From: Prevotella sp.
Lineage (GTDB): Bacteria > Bacteroidota > Bacteroidia > Bacteroidales > Bacteroidaceae
NCBI GenBank assembly: GCA_017467705.1
Contig: JAFUSC010000001.1
Span: 1 to 50,588 of the forward strand
DNA length: 50,588 nt
Direction: 5' to 3'
This document shows positions 1-7,831 of the stretch, in pieces. Both the position numbers and the translations under genes were made by a program. Positions within the stretch are counted from its first letter, which is position 1. Each line of letters starts with the position of its first letter. The notes under the pieces were generated by a model. It was not told where the DNA came from. It saw nothing but the letters and a program-made list of their open reading frames with translations, and ran no database searches.

Positions 1-1257
1 CATGATCTTCTGGTCGTCGTTCGGCACAATCTCCACGCCGTCAGCACGCTTACCGCCCTTGTAGTAGGTGATGATGGCTGCCAGTCCGAACACCAGTCCC
101 TTCGGCAGTTCGCCCTTGCGCTCCAAGTAGGTCTTCAGTCCGGGCAGGTCGCGCGTCTGGAACTTCGGGAAAGAGTTGAGCATGATGCTCGTCACCTGAA
201 GATCTACGAACGGATTGTCAAAGCGCTCCAGCACGTCGCCGGCAAACTTCTCCAGCTCCTCCATAGGCAGGTCGAGCGTCTGCATCAGCTCGTCGAACTG
301 CACCTTGTGGATGTACTTGCCGATAACCTCATGCTGGCAGGCATCGCGCACGATGTTCACGCCGCTGAGGAAGGCCACGGGGCTCAGCACGGTGTGCGGA
401 CCATTGAGCAATGTCACCTTGCGCTTGTGGTAGGGCTCCTCTGACGGTACGAACAGCACATGCAGCCCGGCCTTGTCAGCAGGGAATTCCTTTGCTACTT
501 CCTTCGGGGCCTCGATGACCCAGAGATGGAACGTCTCTGCCTGTACCACGAGATTGTCGCGGTAGCACACCTTCTCCTGAATCTCCTTGATCTCGTTGCG
601 CGGGAATCCCGGCACAATGCGGTCTACCAATGTAGCATAGACTCCGCAGGCCTCTTCAAACCACTTCTTGAAGTCAGCGCCCAGCTGCCAGAGGTCAATG
701 TACTTATAGATGCACTCCTTCAGCACGTGACCGTTCAGGAAGATAAGCTCGCAGGGGAAGATGATGAGTCCCTTCGTGGGGTCACCGTTGAACGTCTGAT
801 AGCGGCGATAGAGCAGCTGCACCAGTTTGCCGGGATAGCTGCTGGCGGGAGCATCCTCCAGTTTGCAGGTGGGGTCGAAAGCAATGCCGGCCTCGGTGGT
901 GTTTGATATGACGAAACGGATTTCGGGCTGGTCAGCCAGTGCCATGAAAGCAGCGTTCTGCGTGTAGGGGTTCAGTGCACGGCTGATGACGTCAATGCGC
1001 TCCAGCGTGTTCACCGGCTTGCCGTTCTCGCGGCCCTGCAGGTTTACATGGTAGAGACAGTCCTGTGCATTGAGCCAGTCCACCATGCCGCGCTCAATGG
1101 GCTGCACGACGACGACCGAACCGTTGAAGTCGGTCTTCTGGTCCATGTTCCAGATAATCCAGTCAACGAATGCGCGGAGGAAGTTACCCTCGCCGAATTG
1201 AATCACCTTTTCAGGCATCACGCTCTTAGGCGCAAATTGTTTGTTTAGTGGTTTCAT
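1..1257 (-). CDS. uxaB: Tagaturonate reductase (altronate oxidoreductase), 3' end beyond window
   Basis: The frame is open from the ATG at 1257 to the window edge (419 codons), so the C-terminus is missing. The translation has the mannitol/altronate dehydrogenase pattern. An N-terminal 'VIQFGEGNFLRAFVDWI' matches the nucleotide-binding segment, followed by 'VVVVQPIERG', 'ISNTTEAGI', 'FPCELI.NG' and 'LLNGPHTVLSP'. The family reduces tagaturonate to altronate with NADH in the galacturonate branch of hexuronate breakdown, in the cytosol. A good promoter lies just upstream. uxaC, 9 kb away on the other strand, acts one step earlier in the same pathway. Identification as UxaB rather than the mannonate enzyme UxuB is by overall resemblance. 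Confidence 0.88.
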   Translation of the reverse strand, partial: MKPLNKQFAPKSVMPEKVIQFGEGNFLRAFVDWIIWNMDQKTDFNGSVVVVQPIERGMVDWLNAQDCLYHVNLQGRENGKPVNTLERIDVISRALNPYTQNAAFMALADQPEIRFVISNTTEAGIAFDPTCKLEDAPASSYPGKLVQLLYRRYQTFNGDPTKGLIIFPCELIFLNGHVLKECIYKYIDLWQLGADFKKWFEEACGVYATLVDRIVPGFPRNEIKEIQEKVCYRDNLVVQAETFHLWVIEAPKEVAKEFPADKAGLHVLFVPSEEPYHKRKVTLLNGPHTVLSPVAFLSGVNIVRDACQHEVIGKYIHKVQFDELMQTLDLPMEELEKFAGDVLERFDNPFVDLQVTSIMLNSFPKFQTRDLPGLKTYLERKGELPKGLVFGLAAIITYYKGGKRADGVEIVPNDDQKIM

Positions 1258-1305
1258 AATGAAATAATGTGTGTATGAGTTTTTAGTTTGTTTTTTATTG
1301 TGTTG

Positions 1306-1337
1306 CAAAGTTACGCAAAAAAAACTGATGCGCCAAA
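1306..1337 (-). promoter_or_regulatory. Bacteroidetes-type promoter of uxaB
   Basis: Read on the minus strand, TTTG (1337-1334), 20 nt, then TAACTTTG (1313-1306). This matches the -33/-7 consensus of the Bacteroidetes primary sigma factor. It lies about 50 nt before the uxaB ATG. Confidence 0.7.
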
Positions 1338-1442
1338 TATTTCATGCTCTATCGGCTTAAATTCTGCGTAAAGGTTTGCGGGTTCAATGGGCGTGATGAC
1401 ATTTTTCGTAGCTAATATGAAATGCATTTGAGTTTTATTTCG

Positions 1443-1450
1443 TACCTTTG
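1443..1450 (+). promoter_or_regulatory. -7 box (TACCTTTG) of the COG2509 oxidoreductase gene
   Basis: TACCTTTG sits 27 nt before the ATG at 1478; the -33 region is poor. It makes an upstream TTG at 1448, inside the box, unlikely as the start and supports 1478. Confidence 0.5.
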
Positions 1451-1477
1451 CAGCAGACATTAGCAAACGAACAGGTA

Positions 1478-3166
1478 ATGACAGAAGAACTACAGCTACG
1501 GGTGCTGCCGCAGGTGGCAGCCAGTGAACAGGCGCTGCGCCACTACGTGGCCAGCGAGCGAGGACTGCGTGAGAATGAGATAACACGTGTGCGGGTGCTG
1601 CGGCGCAGCATCGATGCACGCCAACGTACGGTGTACGTGAATCTGAAAGTGCGCGTCTATGTGAATGAGCAACCGACGGACGACGAATACCAGCACACGG
1701 ACTATCCCGACGTAAGCCAACGGCCACAGGTGATTGTGGTGGGTGCAGGACCGGGTGGACTGTTTGCCGCGCTGCGACTTATCGAGCTGGGCTTCAGACC
1801 CGTGGTCATTGAGCGCGGCAAGGACGTGCATGAGCGTAAGAAAGACTTGGCACGCATTAGCCGTGAGCAGTGTGTGGACCCTGAGAGCAACTATTCGTTT
1901 GGTGAGGGTGGGGCAGGCGCTTACTCGGACGGTAAGCTTTACACCCGGTCGAAGAAACGCGGTTCGGTGGAAAAGGTGCTCAGCGTGTTCTGTCAGCACG
2001 GGGCATCAACGGCTATCATGGCCGACGTGCATCCACACATAGGCACCGACCGGCTGCCGCGCGTCATTGAGAACATGCGCAACACCATCATCAAGGCCGG
2101 CGGTGAGGTGCACTTCCAGACCAAGATGACTCGCTTGATCTTTGGTGGAGGGACCTCTGGAGGAGGGTTGAAGGTTGAGGGTGGAGGGAGATTACCTGAC
2201 GCCCCCCGCGTGATTGGTGTCGCGGCAGAAGACTATTCTCCCTCCACCCTCCACCTTCCACCCTCCACCAGAGAGTTCCTCGGCCCTGTGATTCTGGCTA
2301 CGGGACATTCTGCACGTGACGTATACCGCTATCTGACTGCCTCGCAGGTGACGCTGGAACCGAAAGGCATTGCCGTGGGCGTGAGGTTGGAGCATCCGTC
2401 GGAGTTGATAGACCAGATACAATACCATTCGAAGCAGGGACGTGGCAAATACCTGCCTGCTGCTGAGTACAGCTTTGTGACGCAGGTAGACGGACGTGGC
2501 GTCTACTCGTTCTGCATGTGTCCGGGCGGCTTCGTCATTCCTGCGGCCACCGGTGCAGAACAGGTGGTGGTCAACGGCATGTCGCCTTCGAACCGTGGCG
2601 GGCAGTGGTCGAACTCAGGCATGGTGGTTGAGGTGCGGCCGGAGGATATTATAATAAATGAAGAATTTAGAATGAAGAATGAAGAATCTGTAGGGGAGTG
2701 TGAGGCCTTGTGCATGCTTGCTTTCCAAGAGCAGCTGGAGCGTGACTGCTGGCAACAGGGCAACCGACGGCAGACAGCACCGGCGCAGCGCATGGCGGAC
2801 TTCGTGAATGGCAAGCTGAGCTATGACTTGCCGCGCAGCAGCTATGCGCCGGGATTGCTGGCGTCGCCACTGCACTTCTGGCTGCCGCAGCTCATCACCC
2901 GTCGACTACAGCAGGGCTTCAAGGTGTTTGGCCGGCAGGCACACGGATTCCTGACCAATGACGCAACGATGATTGCCGTAGAAACCCGCATGTCGGCACC
3001 CGTGCGCATCGTTAGAAATGCCGACACGCTGATGCACGTGCAGGTGGAAGGACTGTTTCCCTGCGGTGAAGGAGCAGGCTATGCCGGCGGCATCGTCTCT
3101 GCTGCCATTGACGGCGAGCGCTGTGCCGACATGTGTGCGCTCTACATGAACAGCAGTCCCACCTGA
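1478..3166 (+). CDS. NAD(FAD)-utilising dehydrogenase, COG2509 type, with two low-complexity in-frame insertions
   Basis: This is a 562-residue flavoprotein. An N-terminal ~85-residue region precedes a Rossmann FAD site 'VIVVGAGPGGLFAALRL' (about residues 86-102). The family-typical 'NYSFGEGGAGAYSDGKLYTR' and 'GPVILATGHSARDVY' follow, and the C-terminus has 'FPCGEGAGYAGGI'. The substrate of this family is not established. The ATG at 1478 is chosen because the longer frame would begin inside a -7 promoter box. Two stretches do not look like the family: about residues 226-265, coded by a 119-bp inverted repeat, and about residues 391-405, coded by A+T-rich GAAGAAT words. Both keep the frame. 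The 3' end overlaps feoB convergently by 25 bp. Confidence 0.85.
   Translation: MTEELQLRVLPQVAASEQALRHYVASERGLRENEITRVRVLRRSIDARQRTVYVNLKVRVYVNEQPTDDEYQHTDYPDVSQRPQVIVVGAGPGGLFAALRLIELGFRPVVIERGKDVHERKKDLARISREQCVDPESNYSFGEGGAGAYSDGKLYTRSKKRGSVEKVLSVFCQHGASTAIMADVHPHIGTDRLPRVIENMRNTIIKAGGEVHFQTKMTRLIFGGGTSGGGLKVEGGGRLPDAPRVIGVAAEDYSPSTLHLPPSTREFLGPVILATGHSARDVYRYLTASQVTLEPKGIAVGVRLEHPSELIDQIQYHSKQGRGKYLPAAEYSFVTQVDGRGVYSFCMCPGGFVIPAATGAEQVVVNGMSPSNRGGQWSNSGMVVEVRPEDIIINEEFRMKNEESVGECEALCMLAFQEQLERDCWQQGNRRQTAPAQRMADFVNGKLSYDLPRSSYAPGLLASPLHFWLPQLITRRLQQGFKVFGRQAHGFLTNDATMIAVETRMSAPVRIVRNADTLMHVQVEGLFPCGEGAGYAGGIVSAAIDGERCADMCALYMNSSPT
2155..2273. repeat. Inverted repeat inside the COG2509 oxidoreductase gene
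   Basis: A left arm at 2155-2191 of GGAGGGTTGAAGG-type words is complementary to the right arm 2237-2273 at 34 of 37 positions, with a 45-nt loop. It is read in frame as a Gly-rich then Pro/Ser/Thr-rich segment. Related GGTGGAGGG words occur in tamB at 19703-19752 and 20766-20800. Confidence 0.85.
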
Positions 3167-5463
3167 TAGACCGTGGCACTGACCACCCATGCCATGACGG
3201 TGGTGTAGACTGCGGCAAAGATTGCCCAGCGCCAGGAACCCGTCTCGTTCTTGATGGCAGCGATGGTGGCAATGCAGGGGAAGTAAAGCAGAATGAAAAG
3301 CAGGTAGCAGTAAGCCGTCAAAGGTGTTACGCCTTCAAGACCGCCCAGTACGCCGATGGTGGATGCCACAATCTCCTTGGCTCCCACGCCGGCAATGAGC
3401 GACACGTCCAGCTTCCACGTGAAGCCCTGCAAACGGAACAGCGGCTCAACAGCCTGCCCCATCGTGCCGATAAAGCTTTCCTCCATGGTAGGTGCTACCC
3501 CCGTGGGGCCGAAGTAACCCAGTGCCCAGACGATGATGCTGGCCACGAGAATAATTCCACCCATCTTCTTCAAATACTCTTTTCCCTTGTCCCACGTGTG
3601 GCGCATGGTTGCCTTTGCCGTCGGCCAGCGGTAAGGGGGCAGCTCCATGACGAACGGTGTGTCCTCACCCTTGATGACGAACGTGGCAAACACCTTGCTG
3701 ACGATGACTGCCACGACGATGCCGATGGCGTAGAGTGACAGAATGACCCACGAGCGGTATTGAGCGGCAAAGAACGTACCGGTCACCATGATGTAGACCG
3801 GCAGGCGAGCCGAGCATGACATGAAGGGGATGATGAGCATGGTGATGAGTCGTGAACGACGACTTTCGACGGTGCGTGTGCCCATGATGGCCGGCACGTT
3901 GCAGCCGAAGCCCATGATGAGCGGAATGAACGACTTGCCGTGCAGTCCCATCTTGTGCATCAGGCGGTCCATGATGAACGCAGCGCGCGCCATGTAGCCT
4001 GAATCCTCCATGATGGAGATGAAGAAGTAGAGAATGAGAATCTGAGGCAGGAAGACGATGACGGCGCCCACGCCGCCGATGACTCCGTCAACCAGCATGG
4101 ACCGTATCGGACCGTCAGGAAGCGTGGTTCCAAGCGTCTCGCCGAGCCACTCAACGCCCGCCTCAATCCAATCCATCGGGTACTGACCGAGTGAGAACGT
4201 CGTCTGGAACATGACGAAGAGGATGAGGAAGAAGACGGGGAAGCCCAGATACTTGTTGGACAGCACGTCGTCAATGAGGTGGGTCGTGTGGTACGTGTCT
4301 TCCTTCGTGCCGGTGGTGAACTCAGCCTCGCGCAGCGCACCCTGTATGAAGCCATACTTGGCATCCATGATGGCGGTCTCGCTGTCGTCCTTCGTCTCCT
4401 CCAGCACACGGGCGGCGGCCATGTCGCGGGCCTCCATGATGTCGGCGGCGCTGGGCAATGTCTGCACGAAGTCCTCAATGTCCTTGTCGTGCTCCAGCAG
4501 CTTGATGGCCAGATAACGTGTGGAGTAGTGGCGGGGCAGGGTGTCGTTCTCACGCAGATGCTGCTGAATGTGGGTGATGCCGTGCTCTATCTCATGACCA
4601 TAGTTGATGTGGATGTGACGGGCGTGCTTGTTGGCTCCTTCATACACCTGCACGACGGCCTTGAACAGCTCCTTGACCCCCATGCCGCTCTTGAACGATG
4701 TGGGAATCATGGGCGTACCGAAGAGCGTGCTGAGTGTGTCGAGCTGTAACTGGTCGCCACGACGTTCAAACTCGTCGTACATATTCAGGGCGCACACCAT
4801 GGCAAGGTCCATGTCAAGCAGTTGGGTGGTCAGGTACAGGTTGCGCTCGATGTTCGACGAGTCAATGACGTTGATGACCACGTCGGGCATCTTCATGTTC
4901 AGGTGGTGACGCACATAGAGCTCTTCAGGTGAATAGCATGACAACGAATAGGTGCCCGGCAAGTCAGTCAGGTTGAACTCGTAGCCGAAGAACGAAGCGT
5001 GTGCCTCTGATGCGTCGACGGTGACGCCTGAGTAGTTGCCCACATGTCCGTGTGCACCGCTGGCGAAATTGAAGAGCGATGTCTTTCCGCAGTTAGGGTT
5101 GCCCACCAGTGCCACGTTGATGATGCGGTGTTGGCGCAGTGCCTCGTGACGGGTGGCATCCCCGGCAGTCCCCTCTGGCTTTCCCGATGGGGAATCATTA
5201 TCTACGGACTTTGCGACAAAGTCCTTCTCCTCGTCGGGGAGCGAGGCCACCACGTCAATCATCTCTGCCTCTTGCCGACGCAGTGACACCTCATAATTCA
5301 TAAGTTTATATTTTACCGGGTCTTGCAAGGGTGCGTTGAGCAGCACTTCAACTGCCTTACCCTTGATGAAGCCCATCTCAATGATGCGTTTGCGGAAACC
5401 GCCGTGGCCGTGTACCTTCACGATAACCCCGTGTTCGCCTGTCTTCAGTTCGGAAAGTTTCAT
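3142..5463 (-). CDS. feoB: Ferrous iron transporter, FeoA-FeoB fusion
   Basis: The 773-residue protein begins with a FeoA-like SH3 domain (residues 1-72, 'MKLSELKTGEHGVIVKV'). A G-protein domain follows: G1 'GNPNCGKTS' at 121-129, G2 'GVTVD' at 146-150, G3 'DLPG' at 167-170 and G4 'NMYD' at 227-230. The C-terminal half is the membrane permease, with Gate-type segments such as 'IMGFGCNVPAIMGTRT' and 'GVGAKEIVAS'. It imports Fe2+ across the inner membrane, as expected for an anaerobe. The start at 5463 gives a canonical FeoA N-terminus. It lies 29 bp after a FemAB/GNAT-like gene on the same strand and may be cotranscribed with it. Its stop overlaps the 3' end of the convergent oxidoreductase. 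Confidence 0.96.
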   Translation of the reverse strand: MKLSELKTGEHGVIVKVHGHGGFRKRIIEMGFIKGKAVEVLLNAPLQDPVKYKLMNYEVSLRRQEAEMIDVVASLPDEEKDFVAKSVDNDSPSGKPEGTAGDATRHEALRQHRIINVALVGNPNCGKTSLFNFASGAHGHVGNYSGVTVDASEAHASFFGYEFNLTDLPGTYSLSCYSPEELYVRHHLNMKMPDVVINVIDSSNIERNLYLTTQLLDMDLAMVCALNMYDEFERRGDQLQLDTLSTLFGTPMIPTSFKSGMGVKELFKAVVQVYEGANKHARHIHINYGHEIEHGITHIQQHLRENDTLPRHYSTRYLAIKLLEHDKDIEDFVQTLPSAADIMEARDMAAARVLEETKDDSETAIMDAKYGFIQGALREAEFTTGTKEDTYHTTHLIDDVLSNKYLGFPVFFLILFVMFQTTFSLGQYPMDWIEAGVEWLGETLGTTLPDGPIRSMLVDGVIGGVGAVIVFLPQILILYFFISIMEDSGYMARAAFIMDRLMHKMGLHGKSFIPLIMGFGCNVPAIMGTRTVESRRSRLITMLIIPFMSCSARLPVYIMVTGTFFAAQYRSWVILSLYAIGIVVAVIVSKVFATFVIKGEDTPFVMELPPYRWPTAKATMRHTWDKGKEYLKKMGGIILVASIIVWALGYFGPTGVAPTMEESFIGTMGQAVEPLFRLQGFTWKLDVSLIAGVGAKEIVASTIGVLGGLEGVTPLTAYCYLLFILLYFPCIATIAAIKNETGSWRWAIFAAVYTTVMAWVVSATVYQVGLLFM

Positions 5464-5492
5464 GTCTGTTCTGTGTATGTGTTATTGCTTTG

Positions 5493-6503
5493 TCAGTCTT
5501 TGTAAATCCATGACAGCACTTTGTTGATCCACCTGATGTTGCAGCGAAACCATCGGTAGGTGCCGACAGGCTTGCCGCCAAAGCTGAGGATGAATTCACG
5601 GAAGGGATTGCGCCGGAAAGGAAGCCCGACATCCATAAACCGGATGTGGTCATAACGATGCTCATAGGCATGGGTAATGGCATGCCAGACGGTCATCGTG
5701 TCGGGATGCAGACGTAAGTAGCTCTTGCGGAGGAAAGCCGAATACCACAGGTAGGCATCACTGCCGGTGTAGGTGCAGGCACAGCAACCAATGACCTTGT
5801 CCTTCTGCTTCGTAATGAAGAGTCGTGCATGTTGTCCTTCCATCAGCCCGCGGAAGAACCGCTCGTCAGGGATGTAACGCTTCGGCTTCAGCCAGTGGTG
5901 GTGTCGCAGCAGTTTCATGAACTGACGAAACTCGTCGTCGGTATCTACCTCCTTGGTCACTACGCCTCGCTCCGTGGCATGCTTGATACGCTGGCGTACC
6001 CGATCCGTCAGCCGCTCCTCGGGCGTACGGCTGTGCAAAGAGTTGTGTATGCTCATCCAGTGCACAGGGAAGAATGACTGCTGGCGCAGATAGCGGTAGC
6101 CGAACATCTTGGCGCTCAGGTTGCTCACTTCGACGTAGAGCACCCACCGCTGCATCTTCTGTGCCAAGGCTTCTATCATCATGCCGAACAGCTGTTCTTT
6201 CCCTTCGCGGCCCTCGCTGCCTGCAACGTCGGAAGGCGTCTCATAGTCGCCTTCACCATAGACACGGCAGTGCATGTACCAGTAGGGCGGAACCAATGAT
6301 GAGCGGTAACGCAGCATGGCCAGCATGTGGGCTACTACACGTGGCTTGTCCGGTTCAAGGCTTTCTACCACGACCATGTAAGGTCTGAGCCGTGGCGTCT
6401 GTTCACAGAGGTGGAACAATGTCTCACTGTGAAAGAAGTTACGGCAGGTAAGCTGGGGCAAGGTGTCGCCTTTGGTGTAAATCTTGACCTTCAGTTCGCT
6501 CAT
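5493..6503 (-). CDS. FemAB/GNAT-like acyltransferase family protein, function unknown
   Basis: This 336-residue protein has no signal peptide or membrane segment. The central and C-terminal parts resemble FemAB/GNAT-fold proteins: 'RQRIKHATERGVVTKEVDTDDEFRQF', then 'HARLFITKQKDKVIGCC' (typical of a GNAT core strand pair), 'AYLWYSAF' and 'DHIRFMDVGLP'. The family transfers acyl or aminoacyl groups; no substrate can be read from this sequence. It is followed after 29 bp by feoB on the same strand. A -7 box (TACCTTTG) lies 8 bp upstream of the ATG, implying a very short leader. The enzyme class is tentative. Confidence 0.6.
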   Translation of the reverse strand: MSELKVKIYTKGDTLPQLTCRNFFHSETLFHLCEQTPRLRPYMVVVESLEPDKPRVVAHMLAMLRYRSSLVPPYWYMHCRVYGEGDYETPSDVAGSEGREGKEQLFGMMIEALAQKMQRWVLYVEVSNLSAKMFGYRYLRQQSFFPVHWMSIHNSLHSRTPEERLTDRVRQRIKHATERGVVTKEVDTDDEFRQFMKLLRHHHWLKPKRYIPDERFFRGLMEGQHARLFITKQKDKVIGCCACTYTGSDAYLWYSAFLRKSYLRLHPDTMTVWHAITHAYEHRYDHIRFMDVGLPFRRNPFREFILSFGGKPVGTYRWFRCNIRWINKVLSWIYKD

Positions 6504-6510
6504 CGTGCTG

Positions 6511-6518
6511 CAAAGGTA
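6511..6518 (-). promoter_or_regulatory. -7 box TACCTTTG for the FemAB-like gene and possibly feoB
   Basis: The minus strand reads TACCTTTG from 6518 to 6511. No clear TTTG lies 19-20 nt upstream. It would give a nearly leaderless mRNA for the gene starting at 6503. Confidence 0.45.
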
Positions 6519-6585
6519 AGAAATAATTATGAATTACAGATGACGAACGGCAAATAATTTTCCCTATATACCTATAAATGAGTAT

Positions 6586-6643
6586 GTCTTGTGCGTGCGT
6601 GAATGTATACCTATATATGTATACATTCACGCACGCACAAGAC
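6586..6643. repeat. Perfect 25-bp inverted repeat (hairpin) downstream of the asparaginase gene
   Basis: The left arm 6586-6610 and right arm 6619-6643 are exact reverse complements separated by the 8-nt loop CTATATAT. A further AAATGA/TCATTT pair extends the stem imperfectly. It lies between the end of the asparaginase gene and the promoter of the next gene, so it could act as a terminator or RNA end, but no clean U-run follows. Confidence 0.9.
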
Positions 6644-6652
6644 TCTTCATTT

Positions 6653-6742
6653 GAGTTAGGTGCCGCCTAACTGGTAGTTAGGTGCCACATAAAGGGGAGT
6701 TAGGCGGCACCTAACTGTCCTTTAGGTACCGCCTAACTCTTC
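6653..6742. repeat. Four copies of a palindromic word (GTTAGGTGCCGCCTAAC family)
   Basis: Variants of AGTTAGGTGCCGCCTAACT follow one another with short spacers such as CCTTTAG and AAAGGGG. The same array recurs at 40607-40692, and a partial copy lies at 50437-50449. Each copy is itself a dyad. Confidence 0.85.
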
Positions 6743-6743
6743 C

Positions 6744-7769
6744 TTATATGGTCAACTCGCCGCGCAGTGAGCGCTCCATGTACTTTCTCACCGTGGCAGG
6801 GTCGTCGTACAGGGCTTGCAGGAACATCAGTTTCGTCACAGCTGCCTCGACCGTAGCATCGCCACCGCTGATGACGCCAGCCTCCTGCAACTGGTAGCCC
6901 GTGTCATAACGTCCCATCTCAACGGTGCCTTGCACGCACTGGCTGATGTTGATGACCACCTTGCCGTGCTGGGTGGCTTCACGCAATGCCTGCATGACCC
7001 ATGGCCGCTGCGGAGCATTGCCGGAGCCGAAGGTGCGCATGACGATGCTGCGCAGGTTGGGAGTGGCAATAATGTGCCGCACCAAATCTTCACGTATGCC
7101 GGGGAACAGGCTGAATATGATGACGTTATTGTCAAGCCTGAAGTGCGGAGTCATGGGCTTGTCCCACTGTGGCGTGAGCATGCGTTCCGTGTGGTAGAGA
7201 ATGTTCACACCGGCATCGGCCAAGTGAGGATAATTGAATGACTCGAAGGCATTGAACTCGTCGGCGCTCTGCTTGGTGGTGCGGTTGCCGCGGAGCAGCC
7301 GACCGCTGAAGTAGATGCCTACCTCTGGCACGAGTGCCCTCCCTTGCCCGTTCTTAGCCGCAGCAATCTCCACGGCGGTGATGAGGTTCTCTTTGCCGTC
7401 GGTACGCAGTTGTCCTATGGGGAGCTGTGAGCCGGTGAAGATGACTGGCTTGGTGAGATTCTCGAGCAAGTAGGAGAGTGCCGAGGCGGTGTAAGCCATC
7501 GTGTCAGTGCCGTGAAGCACGACAAAGCCGTCGAACATGTCGTATCGGTCGGCAATGGTGTGAGCCAAGTCAGTCCATCGGGCCGGCGTCATGTCGCTGC
7601 TGTCAATGGGCGGGTCAAACTGGCAGGAATCTATTTCGACGTCAAATGCTCCAAGTTCGGGCACATTGCTGAGCAGGTGCGCAAAGTCAAAGGGCTCAAG
7701 CGCACCTGTCTGCGGATTGCGGTTCATGCCGATGGTGCCGCCGGTGTATATGAGAAGAACCTTGCTCAT
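6744..7769 (-). CDS. ansA: Type I L-asparaginase
   Basis: This 341-residue cytoplasmic-type asparaginase has no signal peptide. The first catalytic threonine is in 'LLIYTGGTIGM' at the N-terminus. The second motif, 'VLHGTDTMAYTASALSYL', carries the Thr-Asp pair. 'PVIFTGSQLPIG' is also typical. It hydrolyses asparagine to aspartate and ammonia. Length fits the family (about 335-350). Downstream lie the palindrome array and the perfect hairpin; upstream is a 62-bp gap of GCTAAATGAGAAAT repeats before the GH51 gene. Cotranscription with the GH51 gene is possible but not shown. Confidence 0.93.
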   Translation of the reverse strand: MSKVLLIYTGGTIGMNRNPQTGALEPFDFAHLLSNVPELGAFDVEIDSCQFDPPIDSSDMTPARWTDLAHTIADRYDMFDGFVVLHGTDTMAYTASALSYLLENLTKPVIFTGSQLPIGQLRTDGKENLITAVEIAAAKNGQGRALVPEVGIYFSGRLLRGNRTTKQSADEFNAFESFNYPHLADAGVNILYHTERMLTPQWDKPMTPHFRLDNNVIIFSLFPGIREDLVRHIIATPNLRSIVMRTFGSGNAPQRPWVMQALREATQHGKVVINISQCVQGTVEMGRYDTGYQLQEAGVISGGDATVEAAVTKLMFLQALYDDPATVRKYMERSLRGELTI

Positions 7770-7778
7770 GTGGCGCTT

Positions 7779-7822
7779 CGCTAAATGAGAAATGCTAAAT
7801 GAGAAATGCTAAATGAGAAACG
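7779..7822. repeat. Short tandem repeat, GCTAAATGAGAAAT word
   Basis: About three consecutive copies of a 14-bp word fill most of the gap between the asparaginase and GH51 genes. Confidence 0.8.
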
Positions 7823-7831
7823 CTCAACTCC

